Notes: generated by a model not told the origin, from the letters alone. DNA of 64,000 nucleotides from Stenotrophomonas acidaminiphila (GCA_002951995.1 CP019797.1:3146501-3210500), one strand, 5' to 3'. Counted from the stretch's first letter, positions 43,036-54,818 are shown. A program made the numbers and translations.

Positions 43036-45483
43036 TCAATGCGCCGGGTCGCCGGGCTGTGGATCGGCGTGCAGGACGCGTACGTCGGTGGGGGTCACCA
43101 GCGCGATGCCCTGCTCGGCGGTGGCGCGCAGCAGTTCGAACAGCAGGTCCGAGCGCACGCCGTATACGGCACGCGGGCTGGACACGTAGGCGAAGCAGTT
43201 CAGCGCCACCAGGCCGCCGCTGATGGAGTCGATGAACACCGACGGCGCCGGGTCCGCCAGCACCTTCTCATGCCCGGCGAACAGGTCCAGCAGCAGTTGC
43301 CGCACGCGTCCCACGTCGGCGCCCAGCGGTACCGAGAACTGGATCTGCACGCGGCCCAGCGCGTTGGCCATCGTCATGTTGCGGATGGTCTTGGTTATCA
43401 GCTCCGAGTTGGGCACGATCAGCGTGGACTTGTCGCCCACCTGGATCTCGGTCGAGCGCACCGAGATGCGACGGATATCGCCCTCCTGGTCGCCGATCTT
43501 CACCCAGTCGCCGATCTTCACCGGGCGCTCGGCGAGCAGGATCAGGCCGGACACGAAGTTCTGGGTGATCGCCTGCAGGCCGAAGCCGATGCCCACCGAC
43601 AAGGCGCTGGCCAGCAGCGCCAGTTTCTCGAAGCCGATGCCCAGCGTGGCCAGCGACCACAGCACCGCCAGCGCGATGCCCAGGTAGCGGGCGACCGTGC
43701 TGATCGAATTGCGCGCACCGGTATCCAGGCCGGTCTTCGGCAGCCAGGTATCCACCAGCCATTGCTGCAGCACCTTCATCAGGCCCAGGCCGAGCAGCAG
43801 CACCACCACCGCCCACAGCAGCGCCACCGGGCGCAGCGTCTGCCCGCCGATCTTCAGGCCGGTATTCAGCGTGTCCAGCCAGGCGGTCAGCGCCGCGGTA
43901 TTGCCGAACCACACCACCACCGCGGCAACGCCCAGCAGCACCAGGGTGATGCGCAGCGCGGCCGACAGCAGCACGCCGGCCTGCTCCAGCCGCGCCGGCG
44001 ACACGCCGGTGGACAGCCGCAGGGTGCGGCCGAAGGCACTGTCCGGCGCGAACAGCCACAGCGACAGGTCGTCGGCGAAGCGGGTCAGCAGCGCGACCGC
44101 CATCACCACCACGGTGACCCACACCATCTGCTGGGCGACGAACAGGGCAAAGTTGAGATAGCCCAGCAAAGTGGCCACCAGCGCCGCCAGCACGGTCAGG
44201 TGGCCGCCCAGCCGCGCCAGCACCAGCCAACCGCTGCGGGTGGCCCGCGGCGGCTTGCCGTCGTTCGCGGCACCCGCCTGTTGCTCGGCCAGCGCGGCTT
44301 CGGCGGCGCGGCGCCGGTGCAGCCGCGCCAGGGTCACCAGCGCGGCCATGATCAGCGCCACGTAGCTCAACGCGACCACGCCGTCGAGCGTGACCGTGCT
44401 GACCTCCGAGGTCCGCGCCGAGCGGTTGATCTCGCGCAGCAGCGCGGACATCCAGGTCAGGCCCGCCGCGCCCCAGGCGAACCGGCGCAGATGCAGCGCG
44501 GCCACGTCATCGATGCCCAGCAGGCGCCAGGACGGGCGGTGCGGCACCAGCAGCGCGGCCGCCAACGCGGCATAGAAAGCGGCCACGAAGCTGGCCATGA
44601 CGAAGGTGTCGGCCACCGACTCCAGCCGCGGCGGAATCGCCGAGATCCCGTGCAGGCTGGCCACCACCCCCATCGCCGCCAGCCCCGGCAGCAGGGTACC
44701 GACCAGCAGCAGCCACACCGCCAGCCCGGAACGGCGCAGGCGCCCGGCCGGGGCAAGATCGGACGCGGCGTAGCGGCGGCCCAGGCGGCGCAGCCACAGG
44801 CGCAGCGGGAACAGCATCAGCAAGGCCAGCCCGGCGCCCAGCAGCGGCGTGGTCCAGCCATGCGCGGCCACGGCGGTCCGCAATCCGCCCGCCGCCTGCC
44901 GGTACAGCCCCCGCAGCCGCCCCAGGTCGTCGGGCAGGCTGGCGGCGAACTGTCGCCACAGCGCCGGCGACAGCGGCGAACCGACCTTGCGCCCGAGCTG
45001 CTCGCCGAACTGCTGCGCACGCGTCTTCTCGATCGAATCGCTCAGCTGCCGCGCATCCTCGGCCAGCAGCTTGCCGCGCTTGATGTCCGCGTCGAGCTGG
45101 CTGCGCTGCTGGTCCAGCATGCCGCGCTGGCGGCTGATGCTGCGTTCCTCGGTGGCGCCGTCGTCCAGCGGCCCGAGCTGGGCGATGCGCGCATCGACCT
45201 GCTCCAGCTGCGGCACCAGCGCGGCCACCGCGGCATCGGCGTCACGCTTGGCCTGCAGCGCCTGTTCGGAGAGCGTGCGCAGGGTCTCCGGCGCGTCGGC
45301 GTCGTCCAGCGAGCGGCGCACCGCCTGCAGCGCACGCTCGGCCTGGCCGATGCGCGCCTGCGGCGATGCCGCGGCGGTGGCCGTGTCGACCGCCGCGACG
45401 GCCACCGTCGTCACCCCGCTCCCGAGCAGCAGGAACACCAGCAACAGCATGCGCAGCAACGGGAAACGGTGGCGGAGGGACAA
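43036..45483 (-). CDS. Mechanosensitive channel of the MscS/MscK type with N-terminal DUF3772-like region
   Basis: 815 residues. Signal peptide (first 30 residues), then a periplasmic helical domain of about 170 residues with coiled coil (ERSISRQRGMLDQQRSQLDA). Around nine membrane helices follow, then the MscS core: SVGIGFGLQAITQNFVSGLI (pore-lining TM3 and hinge), LLAERPVKIGDWVKIGDQEG and IRRISVRSTEIQVGDKSTLI, then a cytoplasmic beta domain. The start is TTG at 45483 because a signal peptide with basic residues follows; an ATG at 45450 is the alternative. It releases solutes on osmotic downshock. It converges on the opgB-like gene; both relate to periplasmic osmotic balance, though their linkage is only positional. 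Confidence 0.9.
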   Translation of the reverse strand: MSLRHRFPLLRMLLLVFLLLGSGVTTVAVAAVDTATAAASPQARIGQAERALQAVRRSLDDADAPETLRTLSEQALQAKRDADAAVAALVPQLEQVDARIAQLGPLDDGATEERSISRQRGMLDQQRSQLDADIKRGKLLAEDARQLSDSIEKTRAQQFGEQLGRKVGSPLSPALWRQFAASLPDDLGRLRGLYRQAAGGLRTAVAAHGWTTPLLGAGLALLMLFPLRLWLRRLGRRYAASDLAPAGRLRRSGLAVWLLLVGTLLPGLAAMGVVASLHGISAIPPRLESVADTFVMASFVAAFYAALAAALLVPHRPSWRLLGIDDVAALHLRRFAWGAAGLTWMSALLREINRSARTSEVSTVTLDGVVALSYVALIMAALVTLARLHRRRAAEAALAEQQAGAANDGKPPRATRSGWLVLARLGGHLTVLAALVATLLGYLNFALFVAQQMVWVTVVVMAVALLTRFADDLSLWLFAPDSAFGRTLRLSTGVSPARLEQAGVLLSAALRITLVLLGVAAVVVWFGNTAALTAWLDTLNTGLKIGGQTLRPVALLWAVVVLLLGLGLMKVLQQWLVDTWLPKTGLDTGARNSISTVARYLGIALAVLWSLATLGIGFEKLALLASALSVGIGFGLQAITQNFVSGLILLAERPVKIGDWVKIGDQEGDIRRISVRSTEIQVGDKSTLIVPNSELITKTIRNMTMANALGRVQIQFSVPLGADVGRVRQLLLDLFAGHEKVLADPAPSVFIDSISGGLVALNCFAYVSSPRAVYGVRSDLLFELLRATAEQGIALVTPTDVRVLHADPQPGDPAH

Positions 45484-45585
45484 GGCGGTGGACCGGCGGG
45501 CATGCGCGGACCACCGCGCGTGTGCGGACTATAAGTCAGCGCGCGTCCACGCTCCGCAAACGGCGCGCCACCCGCGCCGCGACCG

Positions 45586-45834
45586 TCAGTACTTCAGGCC
45601 GAGCTCGGCCACGTGCGGCCGGTGCGTGGCGTACAGGTCCTGGAATTCCTCCTCGGTGAGCTCGTCGGGCGCATACACCGCCACCGGGTCCCATTGCCGG
45701 TCGGTGGCCAGCGGCTGCCGCGGCCCGGCGCGCAGCGAGTAGCTGGCGCCCGCGTACTCGACCAGATCCGGCACCTGCTCCCAGCGCTCGCGCGCGTAGC
45801 GCTCCGGGTCCGTGAGAAGGATCACCGCGTACAT
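45586..45834 (-). CDS. Hypothetical small protein
   Basis: 82 residues, MYAVILLTDPERYARERWEQ at the start and TEEEFQDLYATHRPHVAELG at the end. No signal peptide or membrane helix; mixed alpha/beta composition. The ATG at 45834 has GGGAG 7 bases upstream, which supports translation. No family recognised. It is divergent from the lipocalin gene. Little more can be said. Confidence 0.6.
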   Translation of the reverse strand: MYAVILLTDPERYARERWEQVPDLVEYAGASYSLRAGPRQPLATDRQWDPVAVYAPDELTEEEFQDLYATHRPHVAELGLKY

Positions 45835-45967
45835 GTGCGTCTCCCGTTTTCGGTAGCGCAAGCCTAGCGCAGGCATGCCGCCCCGGGGGTGCGGCGCGGC
45901 CGCTGCGCACGCCGCATTCACCGCCGCTGCCCTATAGCTGCACCCCCCTGCCCGGAAAGGAGCCGTC

Positions 45968-46459
45968 ATGGACCACCCACCGCTGCCCACCGTCCCCGCC
46001 CTCGACCTGCCGCGCTACCTGGGCACCTGGTACGAGATCGACCGCCTGCCGATGCGCCATGAACCGGAGGACGCCACCGACGTCAGTGCGCACTACACGC
46101 TCGACGACGACGGCAGCATCCGCGTGCGCAACCGCTGCCTGCGTGGCGGCGAGCTGGAAGAAGCGATCGGCCAGGCCAAGCCGGTGGACGCCTCCAACAG
46201 CCGCCTGGAGGTGAGCTTCCTGCCCGAGGGCCTGCGCTGGATTCCCTTCACCAAGGGCGACTACTGGGTGATCCTGGTCGATGGCGCCTATACCGCGGCG
46301 CTGGTCGGCAGCCCCGACCGCAAGTACCTGTGGCTGCTGTCGCGCGAACCACGCATGGACGAGATCACCCGCCAGCACTACATCGCCTATGCGCGCCAGC
46401 AGGGCTTCGACGTGGACCGGCTGATCCACACGCCGCATACCGGCCACCCCACCGCCTGA
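45968..46459 (+). CDS. blc: Lipocalin (Blc-like), without a signal peptide
   Basis: 163 residues. Lipocalin motif DLPRYLGTWYEIDRLPMRHE (GxWYEI), then NRCLRGGELEEAIGQAKPVD, FTKGDYWVILVDGAYTAALV and SPDRKYLWLLSREPRM (the second and third lipocalin signature regions), ending in ARQQGFDVDRLIHTPHT. E. coli Blc is an outer membrane lipoprotein; here the start MDHPPLPTVPALDLP has neither a hydrophobic stretch nor a lipobox, so the protein is probably cytoplasmic unless a longer start exists. AAGGAG lies 5 bases before the ATG, which argues for this start. The FAD oxidoreductase starts 21 bases after its stop, so the two may be co-transcribed. Confidence 0.88.
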   Translation: MDHPPLPTVPALDLPRYLGTWYEIDRLPMRHEPEDATDVSAHYTLDDDGSIRVRNRCLRGGELEEAIGQAKPVDASNSRLEVSFLPEGLRWIPFTKGDYWVILVDGAYTAALVGSPDRKYLWLLSREPRMDEITRQHYIAYARQQGFDVDRLIHTPHTGHPTA

Positions 46460-46480
46460 GCCGGCCGGCGGAACCCGCGC

Positions 46481-47692
46481 ATGGACCTGAAAAGCGGCTA
46501 TCCCTTCTGGGCGGTCAGGAACGGCCTGATGCACGCCTATCCGCCGCTGGCGCAGGCGCTGCGCTGCGACGTGCTGGTGGTCGGTGGGGGCATCACCGGC
46601 GCACTGATCGCCGACGAGCTGGCCCGGCACGGGCACGAGGTGGCGGTGGTCGAGCAGCGCGACATCGGCTGGGGCTCCAGCGCCGCCAGTACCGCGCTGC
46701 TGCAGTACGAGATCGACACCCACATGACCGAGCTGGCCGCGGACTACGGCGAGGACGCCGCGGTGCTGGCCTATGGTGCCTGCGCCGACGCCATCGGCCA
46801 GCTGCAGGCGCTGGCCACGGACCTGCGCGGGGTCGATTTCCGCCGTGCCGACAGCCTGTACTACGCCAGCCGCCGCCGCCACCGCAGCGCGCTGCATGCC
46901 GAATATGCGCTGCGCAGGAAACACGGCTTCGGCGTGCGCTGGCTCGAGCCCGGCGACGTCGAGGACGGCTACGGGTTCAGCGCGCCGGCAGCGATCCTCA
47001 GCGACCTTGCCGCCAGCATCGACCCCTACCGGATGGCGCACCGGCTGCTGGCGCGGTTGCAGCGGAACGGGATGCAGGTGTTCGACCGCACCACCATCAG
47101 CGCCCTGCGCCCGACCTCGCGCGGGGTGGTGGCCACCACCAGTGAGGGGGTCCAGGTACGATGCGGGCACGTGGTGCTGGCCGCCGGCTATGCCAACCAG
47201 CAGTGGCTGGAGCAGCGCGTGGCGCGCAACCGCAGCAGCTACGCGTTCGTCACCGACCCGCTGCCGGCCGAGGCGCTGGGGCCGCTGCGCCGGACCATGC
47301 TGTGGGAATCGGCGCGCCCCTACCTGTACCTGCGCAGCACCGCCGACCTGCGGCTGCTGGTGGGTGGCGAGGACGACGCGCTGGACATCCCGGCGCGCCG
47401 CGACGCGCGCGTGGAACGCAAGGCGCGGCGGCTGGCCGACAAGCTGCAGCGGCTGTTCCCGCAGCTGGCGCTGACCCCGGCGTTCGCCTGGGCCGGGACC
47501 TTCGCTGAAACCCGCGACGGGTTGCCGTTCTTCGGCGCGCATCCGCAGTGGGGGCCGCGGGTGTTGTTCGCCATGGCCTACGGCGGCAATGGCATCACCT
47601 ACTCGATGCTCGGCGCCGGCCTGCTGCGCGCCGCCATCGAGCGGCGCCGGCACCGCCTGGCGCGATTGTTCGGGTTCGGGCGGCTGGGCTGA
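46481..47692 (+). CDS. FAD-dependent oxidoreductase (DAO/glycine-oxidase-like)
   Basis: 403 residues. FAD motif CDVLVVGGGITGALIADELA with the acidic end at VAVVEQRD, then GWGSSAASTALLQYEIDTHM, a substrate-binding region, the second FAD contact VVLAAGYANQQWLEQ and the C-terminal YGGNGITYSMLGAGLL. The DAO fold oxidises amines, amino acids or sugars. Substrate not assignable. It starts 21 bases after the lipocalin stop. A link between them is not known to me. Confidence 0.85.
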   Translation: MDLKSGYPFWAVRNGLMHAYPPLAQALRCDVLVVGGGITGALIADELARHGHEVAVVEQRDIGWGSSAASTALLQYEIDTHMTELAADYGEDAAVLAYGACADAIGQLQALATDLRGVDFRRADSLYYASRRRHRSALHAEYALRRKHGFGVRWLEPGDVEDGYGFSAPAAILSDLAASIDPYRMAHRLLARLQRNGMQVFDRTTISALRPTSRGVVATTSEGVQVRCGHVVLAAGYANQQWLEQRVARNRSSYAFVTDPLPAEALGPLRRTMLWESARPYLYLRSTADLRLLVGGEDDALDIPARRDARVERKARRLADKLQRLFPQLALTPAFAWAGTFAETRDGLPFFGAHPQWGPRVLFAMAYGGNGITYSMLGAGLLRAAIERRRHRLARLFGFGRLG

Positions 47693-47789
47693 GCCACCCG
47701 GCCGCGACAGCCCCGGTTCACCGCCGCCGCGCTAGCGTCGGCGTGTCCCACCTGCCACCATGACCGCCCCCGCCAGGAGCACCCGCGCG

Positions 47790-48224
47790 ATGAACCGGTT
47801 CCCCATGATGCTTGCCTGCCTGCTGGCCTCGCCGCTGGCGGCGGCGCAGCCGGCGGACACCGCGCCGGGCGCGTTGGACCTGAGCGTGCCGCAGGCGCCG
47901 CTGCGTTACCTCAACGACCCGTCCTACCAGGCCGACGCGCCAGGCACCTATTACGGCGACCACAGCGGTCCGCAGCCGCGACGCGACGCGGCCGCCGCGA
48001 CCGTCACCGACGACAAGCTGCAGGTGCACGGCACCCTCAGCACCGGCATCGGTTATTCCAAGGCGTTCGGCAACAGCCACTGGAGCGCGGCCGACATCAA
48101 TCTCGGCAAGAACTACACCACCGACGAGGGCAAGACCCGCCGGGTGGACCTGAACATCCATGTCAGCCAGGGCAAGGGCGTGGGTCCGTTCGGCTACGGC
48201 CCGGGCCCCTGGTACGGCTGGTAA
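47790..48224 (+). CDS. Hypothetical periplasmic protein
   Basis: 144 residues. Signal peptide MNRFPMMLACLLASPLAAAQ, then a polar mature part with DNLxVP and YLNDPSYQADAPGTYYGDHS, TLSTGIGYSKAFGNSHWSAA, and an ending GPFGYGPGPWYGW rich in Gly and aromatic residues. Strand-like alternation (LQVHGTLSTGIGYSKAF) suggests a small beta protein of the outer membrane or periplasm. No family recognised. An upstream in-frame ATG at 47760 would add ten residues and spoil the signal peptide. Confidence 0.65.
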   Translation: MNRFPMMLACLLASPLAAAQPADTAPGALDLSVPQAPLRYLNDPSYQADAPGTYYGDHSGPQPRRDAAAATVTDDKLQVHGTLSTGIGYSKAFGNSHWSAADINLGKNYTTDEGKTRRVDLNIHVSQGKGVGPFGYGPGPWYGW

Positions 48225-48257
48225 GCCCGCGCTGCCCGGCAGCCGGCATGGCCGGCA

Positions 48258-49291
<1,034 letters not shown>

Positions 49292-49342
49292 CGGCAGCAA
49301 CAACCGGCGCGCCGCCGCCGCGTGCGCAGCCACGTGCATAAA

Positions 49343-49373
49343 GGAAAAAGCCCGGCATCGCCGGGCTTTTTCC
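49343..49373. terminator. Bidirectional intrinsic terminator
   Basis: GGAAAAAGCCCGGC and GCCGGGCTTTTTCC pair perfectly around ATC. A runs on one side and T runs on the other serve both strands, between the convergent yehS-like and Ax21-type genes. Confidence 0.92.
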
Positions 49374-49395
49374 TGTTACGCCGTGCGCGGGCTGC

Positions 49396-49971
49396 TTACC
49401 AGCTGAAGCGCGGGCCGACCGACCATTCCTTGTTGCCGTGGCGGTCCATCTTGATGTCGCCGTTGATGCCCCAGTTCTGGTTCAACTTCACCTGCCCGCC
49501 CAGGCGGCCGTAGAACGCGCCATCCGGGTTGACGCCGTGCTTCTTGGTGTAGTCCTGGTAGCCGGCGAAGGCATACACCTCGACGTGCTCGCCGAACGCG
49601 TTGCGCAGGCCCACTTCGGCGTTGTAGCCGTCGAAGTCCAGGTTGCTGTGGTGCGGGTCGAACTTCTGGTAGCCCACGCGCGCGACCAGGTCGGTGCTCG
49701 TCGCGATGGCGCGGTTGTAGCCGGCGCCGATGCGCCACTGGTCGAACTTGGCGTCGGTGTGGTCGACCTTCTGCTGGGTGAAGTCGCCGAACACGTGGAA
49801 GTTCGGGTGGAAGGCCCAGGAGCCCTTCAGCGCCCAGCCGTCGGCATCGGGACCGGACACGTCGGTCTTGACGTAGTCGCCTTCGACATAGTTGTAGGAA
49901 AGGTTGTCGGCAGCGGAAGCGGCGAACGGGAGGGCGGCCGCCAGGGCCAGGGCAATCAGGGAAGTCTTCAT
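49396..49971 (-). CDS. Ax21-family outer membrane beta-barrel protein
   Basis: 191 residues. Signal peptide MKTSLIALALAAALPFAASA, then alternating amphipathic strands of an eight-stranded barrel: ADNLSYNYVEGDYVKTDVSG, GSWAFHPNFHVFGDFTQQ, FDQWRIGAGYNRAI, VARVGYQKFD, VYAFAGYQDYTK and GRLGGQVKLNQNWGINGDIK, with a terminal aromatic (FSW). Ax21 proteins are abundant in Xanthomonas and Stenotrophomonas. They are exported by the general secretory route and found in outer membrane vesicles; signalling roles once claimed were withdrawn. I infer a structural outer membrane role. The gene faces the yehS-like gene across a shared terminator. Confidence 0.85.
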   Translation of the reverse strand: MKTSLIALALAAALPFAASAADNLSYNYVEGDYVKTDVSGPDADGWALKGSWAFHPNFHVFGDFTQQKVDHTDAKFDQWRIGAGYNRAIATSTDLVARVGYQKFDPHHSNLDFDGYNAEVGLRNAFGEHVEVYAFAGYQDYTKKHGVNPDGAFYGRLGGQVKLNQNWGINGDIKMDRHGNKEWSVGPRFSW

Positions 49972-50106
49972 GGGGGTACACCTTCAGGAATTACTGTCTG
50001 GTGGCGCGGCGGCTCGTCGGCTGCCTGCGTCCGGATGTAATTTTTCCGTTATCCAGCCCAACCCTTCCTGAAATCGCGAGGCGCACTGCAACGCGTTTTT
50101 AGGCCT

Positions 50107-50589
50107 CTATTCAGGCGTTTTCTGGCACGCGCGCGCCGTGCCACGGTTCGTCGGCCGCGTGCTTTGCCGCGAGCGGCGGTGCAGCGGGGCACCGCTGGCG
50201 ATATCGCTCAGGATCGGGCAGTCCGGGCGCTCGTCGCCGGCGCAGCAGTCGGCCAGGGCGCGGACGGTGGCGACCATGTCCTGCAGCTCGGCGATGCGCT
50301 GCTGCAGCACCTCGACATGCGCCAGCGCCATGCGCTTGACGTCGGCGCTGTGGCGCGAGCGGTCGCGCCACAGCTGCAGCAGTTCGCCGATGCGCTCGAC
50401 GCTGAAGCCCATGTCGCGCGAGCGCTTGATGAAGCCCAGGGTGTGGATGTCGCGGGGGCCGTAGACGCGGTAGCCGGCCCCGCTGCGCGCGACCGGGCCG
50501 ATCAGCCCGTTGTCCTCGTAGTAGCGGATCATCTTGGCCGAGATGCCGGTGGCCCTGGCGGCCTGGCCGATGTTCATCACGTCTTGCAT
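50107..50589 (-). CDS. cueR: CueR, copper-responsive MerR-family regulator
   Basis: 160 residues. MerR DNA-binding part MNIGQAARATGISAKMIRYY followed by ARSGAGYRVYGPRDIHTLGF, a long dimerisation helix (SADVKRMALAHVEVLQQRIA), and the metal loop ADCCAGDERPDCPIL. The two Cys of C-x7-C in that loop match the Cu(I)/Ag(I) site of CueR. It activates the promoters it sits on, seen upstream of copA and of the copZ-like gene. The start at 50589 has GGAG 6 bases upstream. It is 27 bases downstream of copA on the same strand, so it is co-expressed. The C-terminus after the metal loop is about 30 residues longer than in E. coli. Confidence 0.92.
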   Translation of the reverse strand: MQDVMNIGQAARATGISAKMIRYYEDNGLIGPVARSGAGYRVYGPRDIHTLGFIKRSRDMGFSVERIGELLQLWRDRSRHSADVKRMALAHVEVLQQRIAELQDMVATVRALADCCAGDERPDCPILSDIASGAPLHRRSRQSTRPTNRGTARACQKTPE

Positions 50590-50616
50590 CGTCGTCTCCG
50601 TCGCCGCCGGGCAGGA

Positions 50617-53091
<2,475 letters not shown>

Positions 53092-53125
53092 CACCGGCTC
53101 ACCTGGCGTTGTCCATGATGGCGGC

Positions 53126-53156
53126 ATCTTGAAGCTTCCCATCATGGGAAGGTCAA
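53126..53156 (-). promoter_or_regulatory. CueR-controlled promoter of copA-cueR
   Basis: On the - strand: -35 TTGACC (53156-53151), a 19-base spacer TTCCCATGATGGGAAGCTT containing an inverted repeat TTCCCAT/ATGGGAA, and -10 CAAGAT (53131-53126). A 19-bp spacer with a palindrome is the mark of MerR/CueR promoters, and TTGACCTTCCC matches the E. coli copA box. Confidence 0.8.
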
Positions 53157-53278
53157 GGGGCGAGGAGTGAGTGAAGAGGAGTGAGAGGTGAGAGAGAGCG
53201 GCATTGCTTGCGCTTTGGCTTTTTCTCACTTCTCACTCCTCTTCACTCACTCCTCGCGCCGCCCCTTGACCTTGCCAC
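53145..53278. repeat. Long inverted repeat between the two copper promoters
   Basis: The left arm (about 53145-53195) and right arm (about 53225-53278) are nearly perfect reverse complements over about 45-50 bases. Each carries AAGGTCAAGGGG next to the CueR -35, followed by GAGGAGTGAGTGAAGAGGAG and GTGAG units. The right arm has a few inserted bases (CGGCG). The 30-base centre is GAGAGCGGCATTGC onward. It could form a large hairpin or cruciform. Confidence 0.7.
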
Positions 53279-53296
53279 CATGGCAAGCCCCAGACT
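53266..53296 (+). promoter_or_regulatory. CueR-controlled promoter of the copZ-like gene
   Basis: -35 TTGACC (53266-53271), a 19-base spacer TTGCCACCATGGCAAGCCC containing TTGCC/GGCAA around ACCAT, and -10 CAGACT (53291-53296). The same spacing and -35 as the copA promoter, in the opposite direction. Confidence 0.75.
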
Positions 53297-53321
53297 GCCC
53301 TCCCCTCAAGGAGAAACCGCC

Positions 53322-53519
53322 ATGAACCTGCATATCGAGAACATGACCTGCGGCGGCTGCGCGCGCAGCGTCACCGCCGCCATCAAGGACGTGGACCCGG
53401 CCGCGACGGTCACGATCGACCTGGCCAGCAAGCGCGTGCACATCGAATCGGCGCAGCCGGCCGAACGCTTCACCGCGGCGCTGGACGACGCCGGCTTTCC
53501 GCCACGGCAGGACCCGTGA
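53322..53519 (+). CDS. copZ: CopZ-like copper chaperone (HMA domain)
   Basis: 65 residues, one heavy-metal-associated domain: MNLHIENMTCGGCARSVTAA with the CxxC metal site (C-G-G-C), DPAATVTIDLASKRVHIE and AERFTAALDDAGF. It should carry Cu(I) to the CopA pump in the cytoplasm. AAGGAG lies 9 bases before the ATG at 53322. It is divergent from copA and has its own CueR-type promoter. REP-like palindromes follow its stop. Confidence 0.92.
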   Translation: MNLHIENMTCGGCARSVTAAIKDVDPAATVTIDLASKRVHIESAQPAERFTAALDDAGFPPRQDP

Positions 53520-53520
53520 A

Positions 53521-53588
53521 GGCGGGGGCTTGCCCCCGCATCCAGCATTCCCGGTGAAGCCCCAGGCGCGGCAAGCCGCGCATCCACC
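53521..53588 (+). repeat. Two REP-like palindromes
   Basis: First: GCGGGGGC-TT-GCCCCCGC (53522-53539), then ATCCAG. Second: GCGCGGC-AA-GCCGCGC (53566-53581), then ATCCACC. The shared GC...ATCCA tail links them to the element at 5702-5726. They fill the gap between the convergent copZ-like gene and the secreted-protein gene. The GTAG head is not preserved. Confidence 0.6.
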
Positions 53589-53612
53589 CGACCGGCAGCG
53601 GCGCGATCGGCG

Positions 53613-54047
53613 CTACCGGCCCACCCGCGTCCACACTTCGCGCTCGACCATGCGCCCGCCGTTCCAGCGCTCCAGCGTCCAGGTGTCGCCTTCCAGCGTG
53701 TAGCGGAATTCGTAGCTGCCGCCGTTCTGCAGCGGATAGGACGCCATCAGCGGCCGTTCCAGGTAGCGCGTGGCGTCGCCCTCGTAGGTGCCCGAGCCCG
53801 CGGCCCAGAACACGCCGTTGCGGGTGCTGGTGAAGGCGAAACGCCCGTCGGCCAGTACCTTGGTGCCGGCCAGGCCCTGGCTGGCATAGTCCATGCGCGC
53901 GCCGTCGCCATCGAGCGACTCGCCCGACCGCAGCTGCCACGCGCCCTGCAGCCGCGCCAGGTCGGTGGCCGCGGCGGCCCAGGCGGAGGACGCCACGCAC
54001 AGCAGCAGCACGGCGGCAGGCAGCCGCAGGATCGGGGGCATCGGCAT
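53613..54047 (-). CDS. Secreted hypothetical protein
   Basis: 144 residues. Signal peptide MPMPPILRLPAAVLLLCVAS, cleaved around AWA, then a small beta-rich domain: LARLQGAWQLRSGESLDGDG, KVLADGRFAFTSTRNGVFWA, GTYEGDATRYLERPLMASYP and EFRYTLEGDTWTLERWNGGR. The alternating strands and the opening LQGAWQL recall lipocalin-like or DUF4488-type domains. GGAGATCCCG precedes the ATG at 54047. Periplasmic or secreted. No family firmly recognised. Confidence 0.65.
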   Translation of the reverse strand: MPMPPILRLPAAVLLLCVASSAWAAAATDLARLQGAWQLRSGESLDGDGARMDYASQGLAGTKVLADGRFAFTSTRNGVFWAAGSGTYEGDATRYLERPLMASYPLQNGGSYEFRYTLEGDTWTLERWNGGRMVEREVWTRVGR

Positions 54048-54184
54048 CGGGATCTCCGCACAGGGCAAAGCGGCATTGTGCCGGCATCGGCGCGGCGCCG
54101 CCGGCATCGGTTCATCGGCAACTTCCGCCCGGGCGGCGCCGTGGGCCGGGGCGCTATCATGGCGCCCGTACTTTCTTCGGCGGC

Positions 54185-54580
54185 ATGCACGTGCAGACCA
54201 TCCTCACCCCGGTATCGATCGGCGAACTGATCGACAAGATCACCATCCTCGAAATCAAGGCCGAGCGCATCACCGACGCGGCCAAGCTGGACAACGTGCG
54301 CACCGAACTGGACGGGCTGTGGCCGCTGTGGCTGCAGCAGCAGGCCGCGCGCCCGGAACTGGCCGCGCTCAAGCAGCAGCTCAAGGCGATCAACGAGCGC
54401 ATGTGGGACATCCAGGACCAGCTGCGGGCCAAGGAAACCGCGCAGGACTTCGGCGAGGCGTTCATCGCCCTGGCGCGCGGCGTCTACGGCACCAACGGCG
54501 AGCGCGTGGCGGTCAAGAACGCGATCAACCACGTCGCCGGCTCGGCGCTGGTCGAGGAGAAGCAGTACCAGGGCGAGTAA
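54185..54580 (+). CDS. DUF6165-family protein
   Basis: 131 residues. MHVQTILTPVSIGELIDKIT leads to a helical region ITILEIKAERITDAAKLDNV, ERMWDIQDQLRAKETAQDFG and AIALARGVYGTNGERVAVKN. The conserved SIGELIDKITILEIK opening is the DUF6165 signature. Soluble and mainly helical; function unknown. It is alone between two - strand genes. The ATG is close to the start of the annotated homology, so the start is probably right. Confidence 0.8.
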   Translation: MHVQTILTPVSIGELIDKITILEIKAERITDAAKLDNVRTELDGLWPLWLQQQAARPELAALKQQLKAINERMWDIQDQLRAKETAQDFGEAFIALARGVYGTNGERVAVKNAINHVAGSALVEEKQYQGE

Positions 54581-54656
54581 GCCGCCCGGCCCGGCGCGAT
54601 GCAAATGAAAAGGCCAGGTCGATGACCTGGCCCGCGGGATACAGCGCAGTTGCGGT

Positions 54657-54818
54657 TCAGTGCAGGGCGGCCGGGGTGCCGCGTGCCTGTTCGGCCGGCA
54701 CCGGTGCGGTCTTGATCGACAGGCACATCGGGCAGACGCTCTCCAGCACCTTGATCGCGGGTTGATACACCGTATTGCACTTCATGCACTGGACCATTCC
54801 AGTCGTGACGGCTTCCAT
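54657..54818 (-). CDS. Small zinc-ribbon peptide
   Basis: 53 residues. The ribbon MVQCMKCNTVYQPAIKVLES followed by VCPMCLS provides two CxxC pairs (C-M-K-C and C-P-M-C) 16 residues apart, which should bind one zinc. An Ala/Pro-rich tail ends the protein. AGAGGG lies a few bases before the ATG at 54818. Small ribbons of this type are common bacterial hypotheticals. Function unknown; probably nucleic-acid or protein contacts. Confidence 0.65.
   Translation of the reverse strand: MEAVTTGMVQCMKCNTVYQPAIKVLESVCPMCLSIKTAPVPAEQARGTPAALH

Noticed and set aside
42883..45534. Long + strand frame opposite the MscS-type gene
   Set aside because: Gln/Arg/His-rich shadow; the - strand has the channel motifs.
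49396..49971. Ax21 as substrate of the type I exporter at 33087
   Set aside because: Ax21 has an ordinary signal peptide and no double-glycine leader; the earlier claim of Rax secretion was withdrawn.
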